From NCBI GenBank assembly GCA_021737145.1, contig JAIPEN010000003.1, positions 248,001 to 312,000 on the forward strand: 64,000 nucleotides of DNA. The letters run 5' to 3'. Under the pieces are notes generated by a model. The model made no database searches. It was given only the letters and a program-made list of their open reading frames with translations, and was not told the DNA's origin. Numbering within the stretch: position 1 is the first letter of the stretch; each line of letters begins with the position of its first letter. Below, one piece after another: positions 37,416 to 44,847 of the stretch. A program made the translations under genes and the position numbers. This DNA is from Desulfarculaceae bacterium (GTDB taxonomy: Bacteria; Desulfobacterota; Desulfarculia; Desulfarculales; Desulfarculaceae).

Positions 37416-37835
37416 CTAGACAAGCTTCCAGTGCTCGTATTTGGCCAGGTCGGTGGCGTACTCTTCCAAAAAGCGGCGGATGGTCACCACCTCCACCAGG
37501 GCCGAGGTCTCCATATTGGCGTTGACCGCGTAGGCGTGGCCGTTGCCCCGGAAGAAAAAGGCCGAGTGGTTGATGTAGCGCCGGGTGCAATAGGTGATGA
37601 TGCCCGCCTCCTTGAGCACCTCCGTGGGCTTGGCCCGCCGGAAGTTGAGGCCCCTAACCCCCCGCAAAAGCTTTACCTTGTCGATACGGCCCCGAAGCTG
37701 CTCGCACTGGCAACGGGCCACCAGACTAGCCGGGTCCGGCGGGGTGAGGCCCTTGAATAAAAAGGCATTGACCACCGCGGTGGGGAAGCAGCCATAGGGC
37801 GACACCTGGGCCGAGAACTTACGCCTTTTGTACAA
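37416..37835 (-). CDS. Small papain-like (C39-type) protein, putative
   Basis: 139 aa, TTG start with only a weak ribosome site; an in-frame GTG lies ten codons downstream. The SPYGCFPTAVVNAF segment looks like the Cys-containing helix of C39/papain-like peptidases (usual form CGPTxxxxxL), and HAYAVNA is a candidate catalytic His strand. Glycine before Thr is replaced by Phe, so activity is uncertain. Not recognised beyond this. It forms a pair with the downstream cysteine-rich gene. Confidence 0.5.
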   Translation of the reverse strand: MYKRRKFSAQVSPYGCFPTAVVNAFLFKGLTPPDPASLVARCQCEQLRGRIDKVKLLRGVRGLNFRRAKPTEVLKEAGIITYCTRRYINHSAFFFRGNGHAYAVNANMETSALVEVVTIRRFLEEYATDLAKYEHWKLV

Positions 37836-38002
37836 CGCGCCTGCCTGGGGCCGTCCCCTCTTGGGGCGGGGCGGCCGGGAAATATGGAGTAGATACGGCG
37901 CGGGACGCGGGGCGGCAACCGCCTGACCGGGGACCGGGCGCCGGATGTTTCGAGAGAGTCAGACCATATTACCGGATAGGCCGGGGCGGGTCACCAAAGA
38001 CT

Positions 38003-38036
38003 TTGGGCCCCCCGTCCCGTGGACGGAGAGCCCCAA
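38003..38036 (-). terminator. Strong GC hairpin downstream of response regulator gene
   Basis: A stem of about 12 bp (TTGGGGC..CCGTCC / GACGG..GGCCCAA on the minus strand) lies 31 bp after the response-regulator stop, followed by TCTTTGG. The rest of the 231-bp gap (37836-38066) holds another CCGCCCC/GGGGACGG hairpin next to the papain-like gene start, and no gene. Confidence 0.5.
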
Positions 38037-38066
38037 GCAAGTTGCCGATTTTAATCGCTAAGTAGG

Positions 38067-38498
38067 CTACCAGCCGTACTTTTTGAGGGCCTCGCGCACT
38101 GCGGTTTCCCGCACCTGCTCGTCCATCTCCACGCGCCGGTCGCGCCCTTCGTTGATCTTGGCGGCCAGGGCGTCGATATCCGCCGGTTTTTCCATGAAGT
38201 CCAGGGCGCCCAGCTTGATGGCCTCGATGCCGGTCTGCAGGGTGGCGTGGCCGGTGAGCAGGATGATCTGCAAATCGGGCTTCTTTTTCAGGGCCCGCTT
38301 GAGGGTCTCCATGCCGTCGATCTCGGGCATCATGAGGTCCAGAACGATGGCGTCGAATATCTGGGAGCCTATCTTTTCCAGGGCCACGGCCCCGTTTTGG
38401 GCGGTATCCACGCTAAAGCCACGGTTGGCCAACCGCTCGGCCACGGTCTCCAGGAATTCCGGCTCATCATCCACGATCAACACATTGGGCTGTAGCAT
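38067..38498 (-). CDS. Single-domain response regulator with short helical tail
   Basis: 143 aa behind GGAGGCAGAA. CheY-like receiver: acidic pair in VLIVDDEPEFLE, phospho-acceptor Asp in DAIVLDLMMPEIDG (about residue 54), Thr in LLTGHATLQ and Lys in DFMEKPADID. The C-terminal about 25 residues form a charged helix and there is no DNA-binding output. It lies 67 bp downstream of a minimal histidine kinase, with which it probably works. Confidence 0.88.
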   Translation of the reverse strand: MLQPNVLIVDDEPEFLETVAERLANRGFSVDTAQNGAVALEKIGSQIFDAIVLDLMMPEIDGMETLKRALKKKPDLQIILLTGHATLQTGIEAIKLGALDFMEKPADIDALAAKINEGRDRRVEMDEQVRETAVREALKKYGW

Positions 38499-38565
38499 TT
38501 CTGCCTCCTAGCTGCTCTGGAACTGGGCTCCCCGCACCATATCCTTTTTTTGATTATAGCCTCTT

Positions 38566-39192
38566 TTACTTGGAGAGGCTAAGGCGCACCTCGTTTTGGC
38601 CGGCCGAAAAACTGGCTCCCAGGGACTCCAGGATGGCCGCCTCTGGCGGGGCCGGCTCCTGGGCGAAGTCGCCCTTGAGCCAGAACACCAGCCCCTCGGG
38701 GCCCTTTTCCAGGCCCGCCTTGAGCACCTGGCCCTTGCCCGCCGCCTCGGAGGCGTTAACCAGGCAATACCACATGGCCGCCTCCAGCAGGAACATATCC
38801 ACCCCAGTGGGCAGCTCAACGTCGCCGCCTTCGGCCTCCACGCTCACCCCCAGCAAAGAGGCCCGGCGGGCGAACATCTCCAGGGTCAGGGGCAGCAGCC
38901 CATCGGCCCGCAGGGCGCCGGGCTTCAGATCCGCCGAATGGGCAAAGGCGTTGAGCCGCTTGACCACCTCGTCGGCCTGGCCCACCCGGGCGATGATGCG
39001 CTCCACCAGGGTGTGCAACCGCTCCGGGTCCACCTGGCGGCCCTTGGCGGCCATTTCCAGAAACTCCTGGAGCAGGTGGCTCTGCTCGTTCATCACCGCA
39101 AGTTCGTTTTTTATCTCATGAGTGGCGTTGGCGGTAACCTGGGCCAGAAAGTCCAGGGACAGACGCCGCAGTTGGTCTTGGTTGTGGTCCAT
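38566..39192 (-). CDS. Minimal histidine kinase with degenerate ATPase domain
   Basis: 208 aa, soluble. The N-terminal helix carries an H-box-like ATHEIKNELAVMNEQ (His at about residue 25), followed by the second dimerisation helix (LHTLVERIIARVGQADEVVK). The C-terminal part resembles a HATPase_c fold with an N-box remnant (YCLVNASEAAG), but no DxGxG (G1) or GxGxG (G2) motif is visible. It is also short for this domain. It may be a phosphotransfer or scaffold protein rather than an autokinase. Confidence 0.65.
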   Translation of the reverse strand: MDHNQDQLRRLSLDFLAQVTANATHEIKNELAVMNEQSHLLQEFLEMAAKGRQVDPERLHTLVERIIARVGQADEVVKRLNAFAHSADLKPGALRADGLLPLTLEMFARRASLLGVSVEAEGGDVELPTGVDMFLLEAAMWYCLVNASEAAGKGQVLKAGLEKGPEGLVFWLKGDFAQEPAPPEAAILESLGASFSAGQNEVRLSLSK

Positions 39193-39250
39193 TGAACGTG
39201 TCTCTCCCGCCGCCCCTCCCGGCGGCCCCAGCCTCGGATGCCCTCAGCCC

Positions 39251-39271
39251 TGATGAAATAATCTGGCTAAG
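39251..39271 (+). repeat. Possible relic of a MITE terminus
   Basis: TGATGAAATAATCTGGCTAA resembles the right terminus of copy D (TCATGAAATATCCAGGCTA) with one inserted base. It lies 60 bp before copy D. It could be chance similarity. Confidence 0.3.
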
Positions 39272-39331
39272 TATGTCACAAAAAGGCTCGCCTGGGGGAG
39301 GATTGCGCCATCTTTTTTGGGCGCATGGGCC

Positions 39332-39595
39332 CAGCCTGGACATTTCATGAGGCTTGGGCGGCACTGAGCCGCGAGCTTGTATTTATGCAACCATTATTTA
39401 AAAAGCACCGACGATATCAGTCACGGTTTTTATCCCTTTCCGGCACAGCCAGCCGGTGGCAGGCAAGGCGTCTGGCAAACGAGGGCCGCAGGCGTAGCCG
39501 AAGTGCTGCGTCGAGGCCCGAACGCAGCCAGCCACACCGCATGCCGCCGGCTGGCGCAGCCGGACGCAAGAGCCTTCATGAAATATCCAGGCTAG
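39332..39595 (+). mobile_element. MITE-like repeat, copy D (full length)
   Basis: 264 bp. The termini CAGCCTGGACATTTCATGA (left) and TAGCCTGGATATTTCATGA (right, reversed) agree with each other at 17 of 19 positions and share the variant CCTGG where other copies have CCCGG, so the two ends have changed together. The core stem CGTAGC pairs with GCTGCG (39493-39510), a G-U pair in place of the A-U of copy A. The CTA at 39592 is the stop codon of the ATP-grasp-like gene on the other strand. Confidence 0.83.
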
Positions 39596-40836
39596 AGACG
39601 GAACACGGTGGGCTGGTTCTGCTCGTCCACCTCGATGCCCACGTAGTCGCCGGTGGTGTAGCCGAACTGACGGAAAGCGGCCACCACCTCCGCGTTGCGC
39701 TCGGCCCGCCAAAAGGCGGTCCACAGGGGGTTGCGCACCGTGGAGACCCCGTAGGCGTCGTGGCTGCACAGGTTGCGCCGGAAGCGGTCCATGGTAACGA
39801 GGGTGTCGGCCTCGGAGATGAACTGGTCCACCTTGTACAGGTTGGCGTACAGGGCGCGGCTCAGCCCGGCCTGCAGCTCGGGGGTGTCGTCCAGGTAGTG
39901 GTTGGCCACCTGGTAAAGCTCCTCGGGCACCTCGATGGACAGGCCCAGGACCCCGAAGCGCTCGTGGCTCAGGGCGAAGCGCTCCATTTTGCGCTCAAAG
40001 GAGCCCACCATGTCCTTGACCTCTTCCACCCCCTCGGGGGTGACGCCCCCACTGAGCACCATGTCCTCGCAGCGGCCGATGACCTGAAGGTAGAGATTCT
40101 GGTTGTCCATCAGGTAGATGGGCCGCTCGCGGTAGTTGCGCCGCAGCCGGATGCGCATGAGCCCGTCCAGGAGCACCGCCCGCTCCCGCTCCTTGTACTC
40201 GGCCGCGTCCAGCTTGGAGATGTCGGTGGCCTGCACCAGGTGGATGGTTCCGTCCGGGCCGATTACGTACTCGATCTCGCAGGGGAAGCCCAAACGTCCT
40301 TGGATGTCCTCGGAGATTCGGAGCAGCTTGCGGTCGTGCGGGGTCTGGGTGATGTAGGGCTCGCTCTGCACCCGGTGCACCCGGTCGCGGCAATAGCCGA
40401 ACTCCCAGTGGTCCCCCAGCATCTTGGCCATCACGTTGGTGCCCTCGATAAAGGGCATCACGATGACCCCCAGCTCGTCCGCGTCCAGCTCCGGGGAGTT
40501 GTTGAACTTCTGCTGCCTAAGGATGCTCAGGCGCTTGGTGGTGCTGGCGATTTTGATGATGCGCCTGCGGGCGTAGAGCACCCCGCCCAGGTCGGCGTAG
40601 GTCTCCAGGGACTCGAAGGTGCCGCCCTTGTAGCGCGACTCCTGGGGATGGCAGGAGCGCACGATGACCTTGTAGTCAGGGCAATGGGCGGCCAGGAACT
40701 TTTCCAGCCCGTCGAAGCTCTCCCGGACGAAGTCCTCGGCCGGCATGTAGAGAAAGGGCGGCACGTTGAAGCGGGCCGAGCGTAGCAGGCCCAGCAGGCG
40801 CGCCTTTTCCGGTATTAAGGTGTGCTGGTCTTGCAT
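39592..40836 (-). CDS. PEP-synthase-like ATP-grasp (PPDK N-domain) protein
   Basis: 414 aa. VIVRSCHPQESRYKGGTFES corresponds to the VRSSxxxED...SFAGxxET start of the pyruvate, phosphate dikinase/PEP synthase ATP-grasp domain, IVMPFIEGTNV to its VQxMV strand, and FPCEIEYVIGPDGTIHLVQA to the DIEWxxxxGxxxxLQARP end. The phospho-His swivelling domain and PEP-binding TIM barrel are absent, so it is not a full PEP synthase. The C-terminal about 190 residues are unknown. Its role is unknown. The stop codon falls on the end of repeat copy D. Confidence 0.62.
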   Translation of the reverse strand: MQDQHTLIPEKARLLGLLRSARFNVPPFLYMPAEDFVRESFDGLEKFLAAHCPDYKVIVRSCHPQESRYKGGTFESLETYADLGGVLYARRRIIKIASTTKRLSILRQQKFNNSPELDADELGVIVMPFIEGTNVMAKMLGDHWEFGYCRDRVHRVQSEPYITQTPHDRKLLRISEDIQGRLGFPCEIEYVIGPDGTIHLVQATDISKLDAAEYKERERAVLLDGLMRIRLRRNYRERPIYLMDNQNLYLQVIGRCEDMVLSGGVTPEGVEEVKDMVGSFERKMERFALSHERFGVLGLSIEVPEELYQVANHYLDDTPELQAGLSRALYANLYKVDQFISEADTLVTMDRFRRNLCSHDAYGVSTVRNPLWTAFWRAERNAEVVAAFRQFGYTTGDYVGIEVDEQNQPTVFRL

Positions 40837-40881
40837 GCTCTCCGGCCCGGGGTGGTCTGGAATTTATACGCAAGGTTGAAA

Positions 40882-40910
40882 CACCCGGCCCCTTGAGGGA
40901 GGCCGGGCGT
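40882..40910 (-). terminator. Intrinsic-type terminator of the molybdopterin oxidoreductase gene
   Basis: On the minus strand CGCCCGGCC pairs with GGCCGGGTG around a 10-nt loop, followed by TTTCAACC. It lies 90 bp after the oxidoreductase stop and 46 bp before the next gene. Confidence 0.6.
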
Positions 40911-40999
40911 TGGGAACCGTTTCATCTAATATACTACCGCGCGGCCGGCTATCAACCAGGGGTTTGCGGCAAAATCACGTCAATCTCCCCGAAACGGCC

Positions 41000-43015
41000 C
41001 TAAACCGGGCTGATTTCCACCGCGTTGCAGTGAAAAGCGCAGGTTTCGCCCATGTCGGCCAGGCGCTGGCTGGTGAGCTGGTTGACCCCGCCCGAGGCGA
41101 AAAATTGCGGCCAGTGGATGCCCTCCAAGACCAGCAGCTCGGGACGGGTGTCATCGGTGAGCCAGGCCCAGAGGCGGCACTCGCCGCGCCGGTTGAACAG
41201 CTTGACCTCCTGGCCGTCGGCAATGCCCCGCTCCGCGGCGGTGTGGGGATGGATCATCACCCGTGGCCGCCCGGCCTGGCCGCGCAGCTCCTGGATTTCG
41301 TTGAAGGCCGAGTTGAGCAGCAAATGGTGCGGCGGGGTGATCAGTTCCAGGGGATATTCGGCCCCGCCCTCTGGGTCGCGCACCACCTCTCCGCTGGGCA
41401 GGGGGTCGTGGCCTTTGTCCGCCAGGGACTGCGAGAAGAACTCCACCTTGCCCGAGGGGGTGTTGAAGCCATGGGCATAGGGGTTGGCCGGGATGTTCAG
41501 GCGCACCGGCTCGCCCTGCCACAGGGCGTCCATGTCCACCCCCTCCAGGGCCGGGGACGGCGCGGCCAAAAAGGCGCGCATGAAATCGTCCTCGCTGGCG
41601 GAGAACACCTCTTCGGTAAAGCCCAGGCGGGCGGCCAGGTCCTGGAAAATGGCCAGGGTGGAGCGGCTCCGGCCCACCGGGGGGATCGCCGGCCGGGCCA
41701 TTTGCAAGTAGTTCTGGCCATAGGAGCGGTACAAGTCGCTGACCTCGAAGGAGCTGGCTCCGGGCAGGATGAGGTCGGCATAGCGGGCGGTGTCGGTGAG
41801 GAACATCTCCTGCACCACGGTGAACAGGTCATCCCGGGCCAGACCGGCCAGGACTTGGCGGGACTGGGGAGCCACCGCGGCCGGGTTGCTCAAATACACG
41901 TAGAGCATCTTTATGGGCGGGCCGTCCAGTTTGGTCAGGGCGTCGCCCAGATGGACCATGTTCACCGCGCGGGTGCCGGGGGGGCACAGGTCGGGACGGG
42001 TGAGGCTGGTCAGGTCGCTTGGCGCCCCGCCCAGGGAGCGGGTGATGCCCCCGCCGGGCCGGGCAAAGGCCCCCACCAGGGCGGGCAGCAGGGCGATGGT
42101 GCGCATGGCCATGCCCCCGGCCAGTTGGCGGGCCGGTCCCGCCCCGGTGCGGATGTAGGGCGCTTTGGCCCGGCCGTACTCTTGGGCCACTTGCGCGATC
42201 TCCTGGGCGCTGAGGCCGGTGAGCCGGGCGGCCCGCTCCGGGGGATACTCGGCCGCCCGCGAAACAAGCTGCTCATAGCCCAGGGTGTGGGCCGCGATGT
42301 AGTCGCGGTCAACCAGCCCCTGGCTGATCAGCACCGACATCATGCCCAGGGCCAGGGCCGCGTCGCTGCCCGGCTTGAGCATGAGGTGCTGATCCGCTTT
42401 TTTGGCGGTGCGGTTGCAATAGGGATCGATCACCACGATCTTGGCCCCCTGCTTCCTGGCCTTTTGGAACCAGGGCCAGGCGTGCAGGTTGGTGCTCAGG
42501 GTGTTGGAGCCCCAGATGAGGATATAGTCGGACCCCGCCGCGCTCTCGATGTCCGTGCTGGGTCCGGAGCCCAGGCTGGCTTGGTAGCCGGCCGAGGCCG
42601 CCGCGCTGCAGATGGTGTAGAGCAGGCGGCTGGCCCCCAGCTTGTGGAACAGGGCGTGGCCCGACTGGCGCTGCACCAGGCCCATGGTGCCGGCATAGGA
42701 AAAGGGCAGGATGGCCTCGGGGCCGTGGGCGGCGGCGGTGTCCTGCATGCGGGCGGCCACCTCGCCCAGGGCCTGGTCCCAGGTGACCGGCTCGAACCGG
42801 CCCGAGCCCTTGGGGCCGCTGCGCTTCAGGGGGGTGGTGATGCGTGCCGGGTTGTGCACGTGCTCGGGAAAGTGGCCCGCCTTGCGGCAGATGAATCCCT
42901 GGGTGTAGGGGTGCTCCGGATCGCCCTTGACCGCGCTTATGCGGCCGTCTTCCACCTGGACCAGAAGCCCGCAGCAGTCGGGGCAATCCTTGCAGCAAAC
43001 CGATCTTCGCCACAT
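41000..43015 (-). CDS. Molybdopterin-dependent oxidoreductase (DMSO reductase family)
   Basis: 671 aa from the ATG at 43015. The N-terminal Fe4S4 motif is CCKDCPDCCG...GFICRKAG. Mo-bisPGD-binding segments include VTWDQALGEVA, DYILIWGSNTLSTN and KIVVIDPYCNRTAKKAD, with YADLILPGASSFEVSD further on, and a C-terminal MopB dinucleotide-binding domain (LNSAFNEIQ, VMIHPHTAAERGI). No Tat signal is seen, so it is probably cytoplasmic. The residue after the IC(S)AAA segment (YTICSAAASAGY) suggests Ser or Cys Mo ligand as in related oxidoreductases. The frame is open 82 codons further upstream, but that part is repeat copy E. Confidence 0.92.
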   Translation of the reverse strand: MWRRSVCCKDCPDCCGLLVQVEDGRISAVKGDPEHPYTQGFICRKAGHFPEHVHNPARITTPLKRSGPKGSGRFEPVTWDQALGEVAARMQDTAAAHGPEAILPFSYAGTMGLVQRQSGHALFHKLGASRLLYTICSAAASAGYQASLGSGPSTDIESAAGSDYILIWGSNTLSTNLHAWPWFQKARKQGAKIVVIDPYCNRTAKKADQHLMLKPGSDAALALGMMSVLISQGLVDRDYIAAHTLGYEQLVSRAAEYPPERAARLTGLSAQEIAQVAQEYGRAKAPYIRTGAGPARQLAGGMAMRTIALLPALVGAFARPGGGITRSLGGAPSDLTSLTRPDLCPPGTRAVNMVHLGDALTKLDGPPIKMLYVYLSNPAAVAPQSRQVLAGLARDDLFTVVQEMFLTDTARYADLILPGASSFEVSDLYRSYGQNYLQMARPAIPPVGRSRSTLAIFQDLAARLGFTEEVFSASEDDFMRAFLAAPSPALEGVDMDALWQGEPVRLNIPANPYAHGFNTPSGKVEFFSQSLADKGHDPLPSGEVVRDPEGGAEYPLELITPPHHLLLNSAFNEIQELRGQAGRPRVMIHPHTAAERGIADGQEVKLFNRRGECRLWAWLTDDTRPELLVLEGIHWPQFFASGGVNQLTSQRLADMGETCAFHCNAVEISPV

Positions 43016-43040
43016 GCTTGCGTCGTCCTCGCCCCCTCCA

Positions 43041-43284
43041 GGGCCGGGCGTCCGGCTGCGCCAGCCACCGGCATACGGTGTTGCTGGCTGCGCTCGGGCC
43101 TCGACGTAGCTAACGGCTACGCCTGCGGCCCTCGCTGGCCAGACGCCTTGTCTGCCGGCGGCTGGCTGTGCCGGGCCCGAGTGCAGAGCGCGGCAAAACC
43201 GCACTGGAGCTCTTTGCACAACGGCTCCGTGAATAATGAACCGTTGCCTAATGCCACCCAACCCTCATGAAATATTCGGGCTAG
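43041..43284 (-). mobile_element. MITE-like repeat, copy E (right terminus missing)
   Basis: 244 bp read on the minus strand from CTAG (43281-43284). It begins TAGCCCGAATATTTCATGA, then the AT-richer half, then an intact core including CGTAGC/GCTACG (43105-43121) and ends after GCCGGACGCCCGGCC without the right inverted terminus. The lost end faces the molybdopterin oxidoreductase start 25 bp away. The CTA at 43281 is the stop codon of the 66-aa gene. Confidence 0.8.
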
Positions 43285-43481
43285 GCGGCGGGCGGCTCCT
43301 CGGGCCGGTTGCCTTGGGCGTCCAGGCCCAGATCCAGGCAGATCATGGCCAGGCTGGCCCGGATGCGTTCGGCGTTGCGCACCACGGCCGGAAAGTCGCC
43401 GGCCTGTTGGCTGAGCGCCTCCAAATCCTGGCGCAAACGGCGGGCCCGCTCCTGGAGGGCGTCAATCGTTTGGTTGTCCAT
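43281..43481 (-). CDS. Small coiled-coil protein linked to PaaK-like ligase
   Basis: 66 aa, not recognised. It is mostly helical with heptad-like Leu/Ala spacing (IDALQERARRLRQDLEALSQ), a LDLGLDAQGN turn and a Pro-rich end. It lies 15 bp after the ligase gene on the same strand with its own GGGGAGAGC site, so the pair is probably cotranscribed. The stop codon is provided by the terminal TAG of repeat copy E. Confidence 0.6.
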   Translation of the reverse strand: MDNQTIDALQERARRLRQDLEALSQQAGDFPAVVRNAERIRASLAMICLDLGLDAQGNRPEEPPAA

Positions 43482-43496
43482 GCTCTCCCCTCCGGC

Positions 43497-44834
43497 CTAA
43501 TGCTGATCCGGGCGCAGATCCTTGAAACGCCGCGCCTTCACCTCGTAACGGGTCAGGGTGCCCAAGGGGTGCACCTCTATAGCGTAGCCCAGGTTGGTCT
43601 TGAGGCGAAGCTCGTTCTTGAGACGGCCCAGGGTTTGCTCCTGGCCGCCGGCGGATTCGTCGGTGAACTCGATCTTCAGGGTCAGGCGCTCGCTGTCGCC
43701 GATGCGCTCCACCACCACCTCGTACTCGTCGGCCAGCTCGTTGAAGCCGCGCACCACCTCTTCGATGGCCGAGGGCGACAGAAGCACGCCCTTGACCTTG
43801 GTGATGTCGTCGGCCCGGCCCTGCACCCCGCCCTTGATCAGGCGGAAGGTGCGTCCGCAGGGGCAGGGATCGGCCGCCCACTCGATGATGTCCTTGGAGT
43901 CGAAGCGGATGCAGGGCTGAGCCTGGCGGTCCAGGGCGGTGATGATCATCTTGCCCTTCTTGCCCGGCTCCTCGATCAACTCGCCGGTGACCGGGTCCTC
44001 GATCTCCACCAGGAACAGGGCCTCGTTCACGTGCAGCCCGCCGGGCTGCTCGGCGCACTCGTAGCTCCAGGCCCCGATCTCGGTGGCCCCGGCATGGTCG
44101 AACAGCTTGGCCCCCCAGGCCTTCTCGATGCGCTGCTTGGTGCTGGGGATGGAGGCCCCGGGCTCCCCGGCGCAGGTGATGCGCTCGATGCTCATGGCGG
44201 CCGGGTCCAGGCCCAGCTTGTTCTTGGCCACGTCGGCCATGTTGAGCATGTAGGTGGGGGTGCCCATCATGGCCGTGGCCCCCAGCTCCTGAATCTTGAG
44301 CACCCGGGAGGCGGTGTCCAGCACCCCGCCGGGCACCACCTCGCAGCCGATCTTTTCGCAGGCGTAGTGCCCGGCCCAGAAGGCCACGAAGATATTGTAG
44401 CCGAAGGGGATGAACACCCGGTCGCGGGGGCGGTAGCCCTGGGACCAGAGGATGTAGCTCCAGGCCTCGGCCCACCACTCCCAGTCCTGCCAGGTGTCGG
44501 CCTGGTAGACCGGAGTGCCGGTGGTGCCAGAGGTCTGGCGAAACTCGGCCACCTTTTCCAGGGGCACGCACAGCCGGCTGCCGTAGGGGAAGGGGTCTTG
44601 TTCCTGGGCGCCCTTTAAGAGAGACTTGTCCACCTGGGGCACCCGGCGCACGTCGTCCAAGGTCTTGATGTCCCCGGGCTCCAGCCCGGCCCCTTTGTAA
44701 AACTCGCGGTACCAGGGCGAGTTGTCCCAAGCCCAGCCTATGAGGCGCTGAAAACGGGCCAGCTGGGCCGAGCGCAGCCGCTCCCTGGGCATGGTTTCAA
44801 GATAAGGGTTCCAATAGGGGCTCGATTCAGACAT
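43497..44834 (-). CDS. paaK: PaaK-like phenylacetate/aryl-acid CoA ligase
   Basis: 445 aa, class of short adenylate-forming CoA ligases. Motifs: FRQTSGTTGTPVY (P-loop; PaaK form SSGTTGxP), GAELFDH-like LFDHAGATEIGAW (with Y/FGxTE-equivalent), VIDPVTGE-like EIEDPVTGELIEEPGKKGKMI, IITALDRQAQPCIRFDSKDI and GRADDITKVKGVLLSPSAIE. The C-terminal ACT-like domain (LTLKIEFTDE) is present. It is encoded directly downstream of the TRAP transporter genes, so an aromatic or other carboxylate taken up by TRAP is the likely substrate. Confidence 0.88.
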   Translation of the reverse strand: MSESSPYWNPYLETMPRERLRSAQLARFQRLIGWAWDNSPWYREFYKGAGLEPGDIKTLDDVRRVPQVDKSLLKGAQEQDPFPYGSRLCVPLEKVAEFRQTSGTTGTPVYQADTWQDWEWWAEAWSYILWSQGYRPRDRVFIPFGYNIFVAFWAGHYACEKIGCEVVPGGVLDTASRVLKIQELGATAMMGTPTYMLNMADVAKNKLGLDPAAMSIERITCAGEPGASIPSTKQRIEKAWGAKLFDHAGATEIGAWSYECAEQPGGLHVNEALFLVEIEDPVTGELIEEPGKKGKMIITALDRQAQPCIRFDSKDIIEWAADPCPCGRTFRLIKGGVQGRADDITKVKGVLLSPSAIEEVVRGFNELADEYEVVVERIGDSERLTLKIEFTDESAGGQEQTLGRLKNELRLKTNLGYAIEVHPLGTLTRYEVKARRFKDLRPDQH

Positions 44835-44847
44835 GGCCGCTCTCGGT

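Noticed and set aside
43016..43261. 82-codon N-terminal extension of the molybdopterin oxidoreductase
   Set aside because: It consists of repeat copy E; the Fe-S motif starts five codons after the ATG at 43015, as expected for the family.
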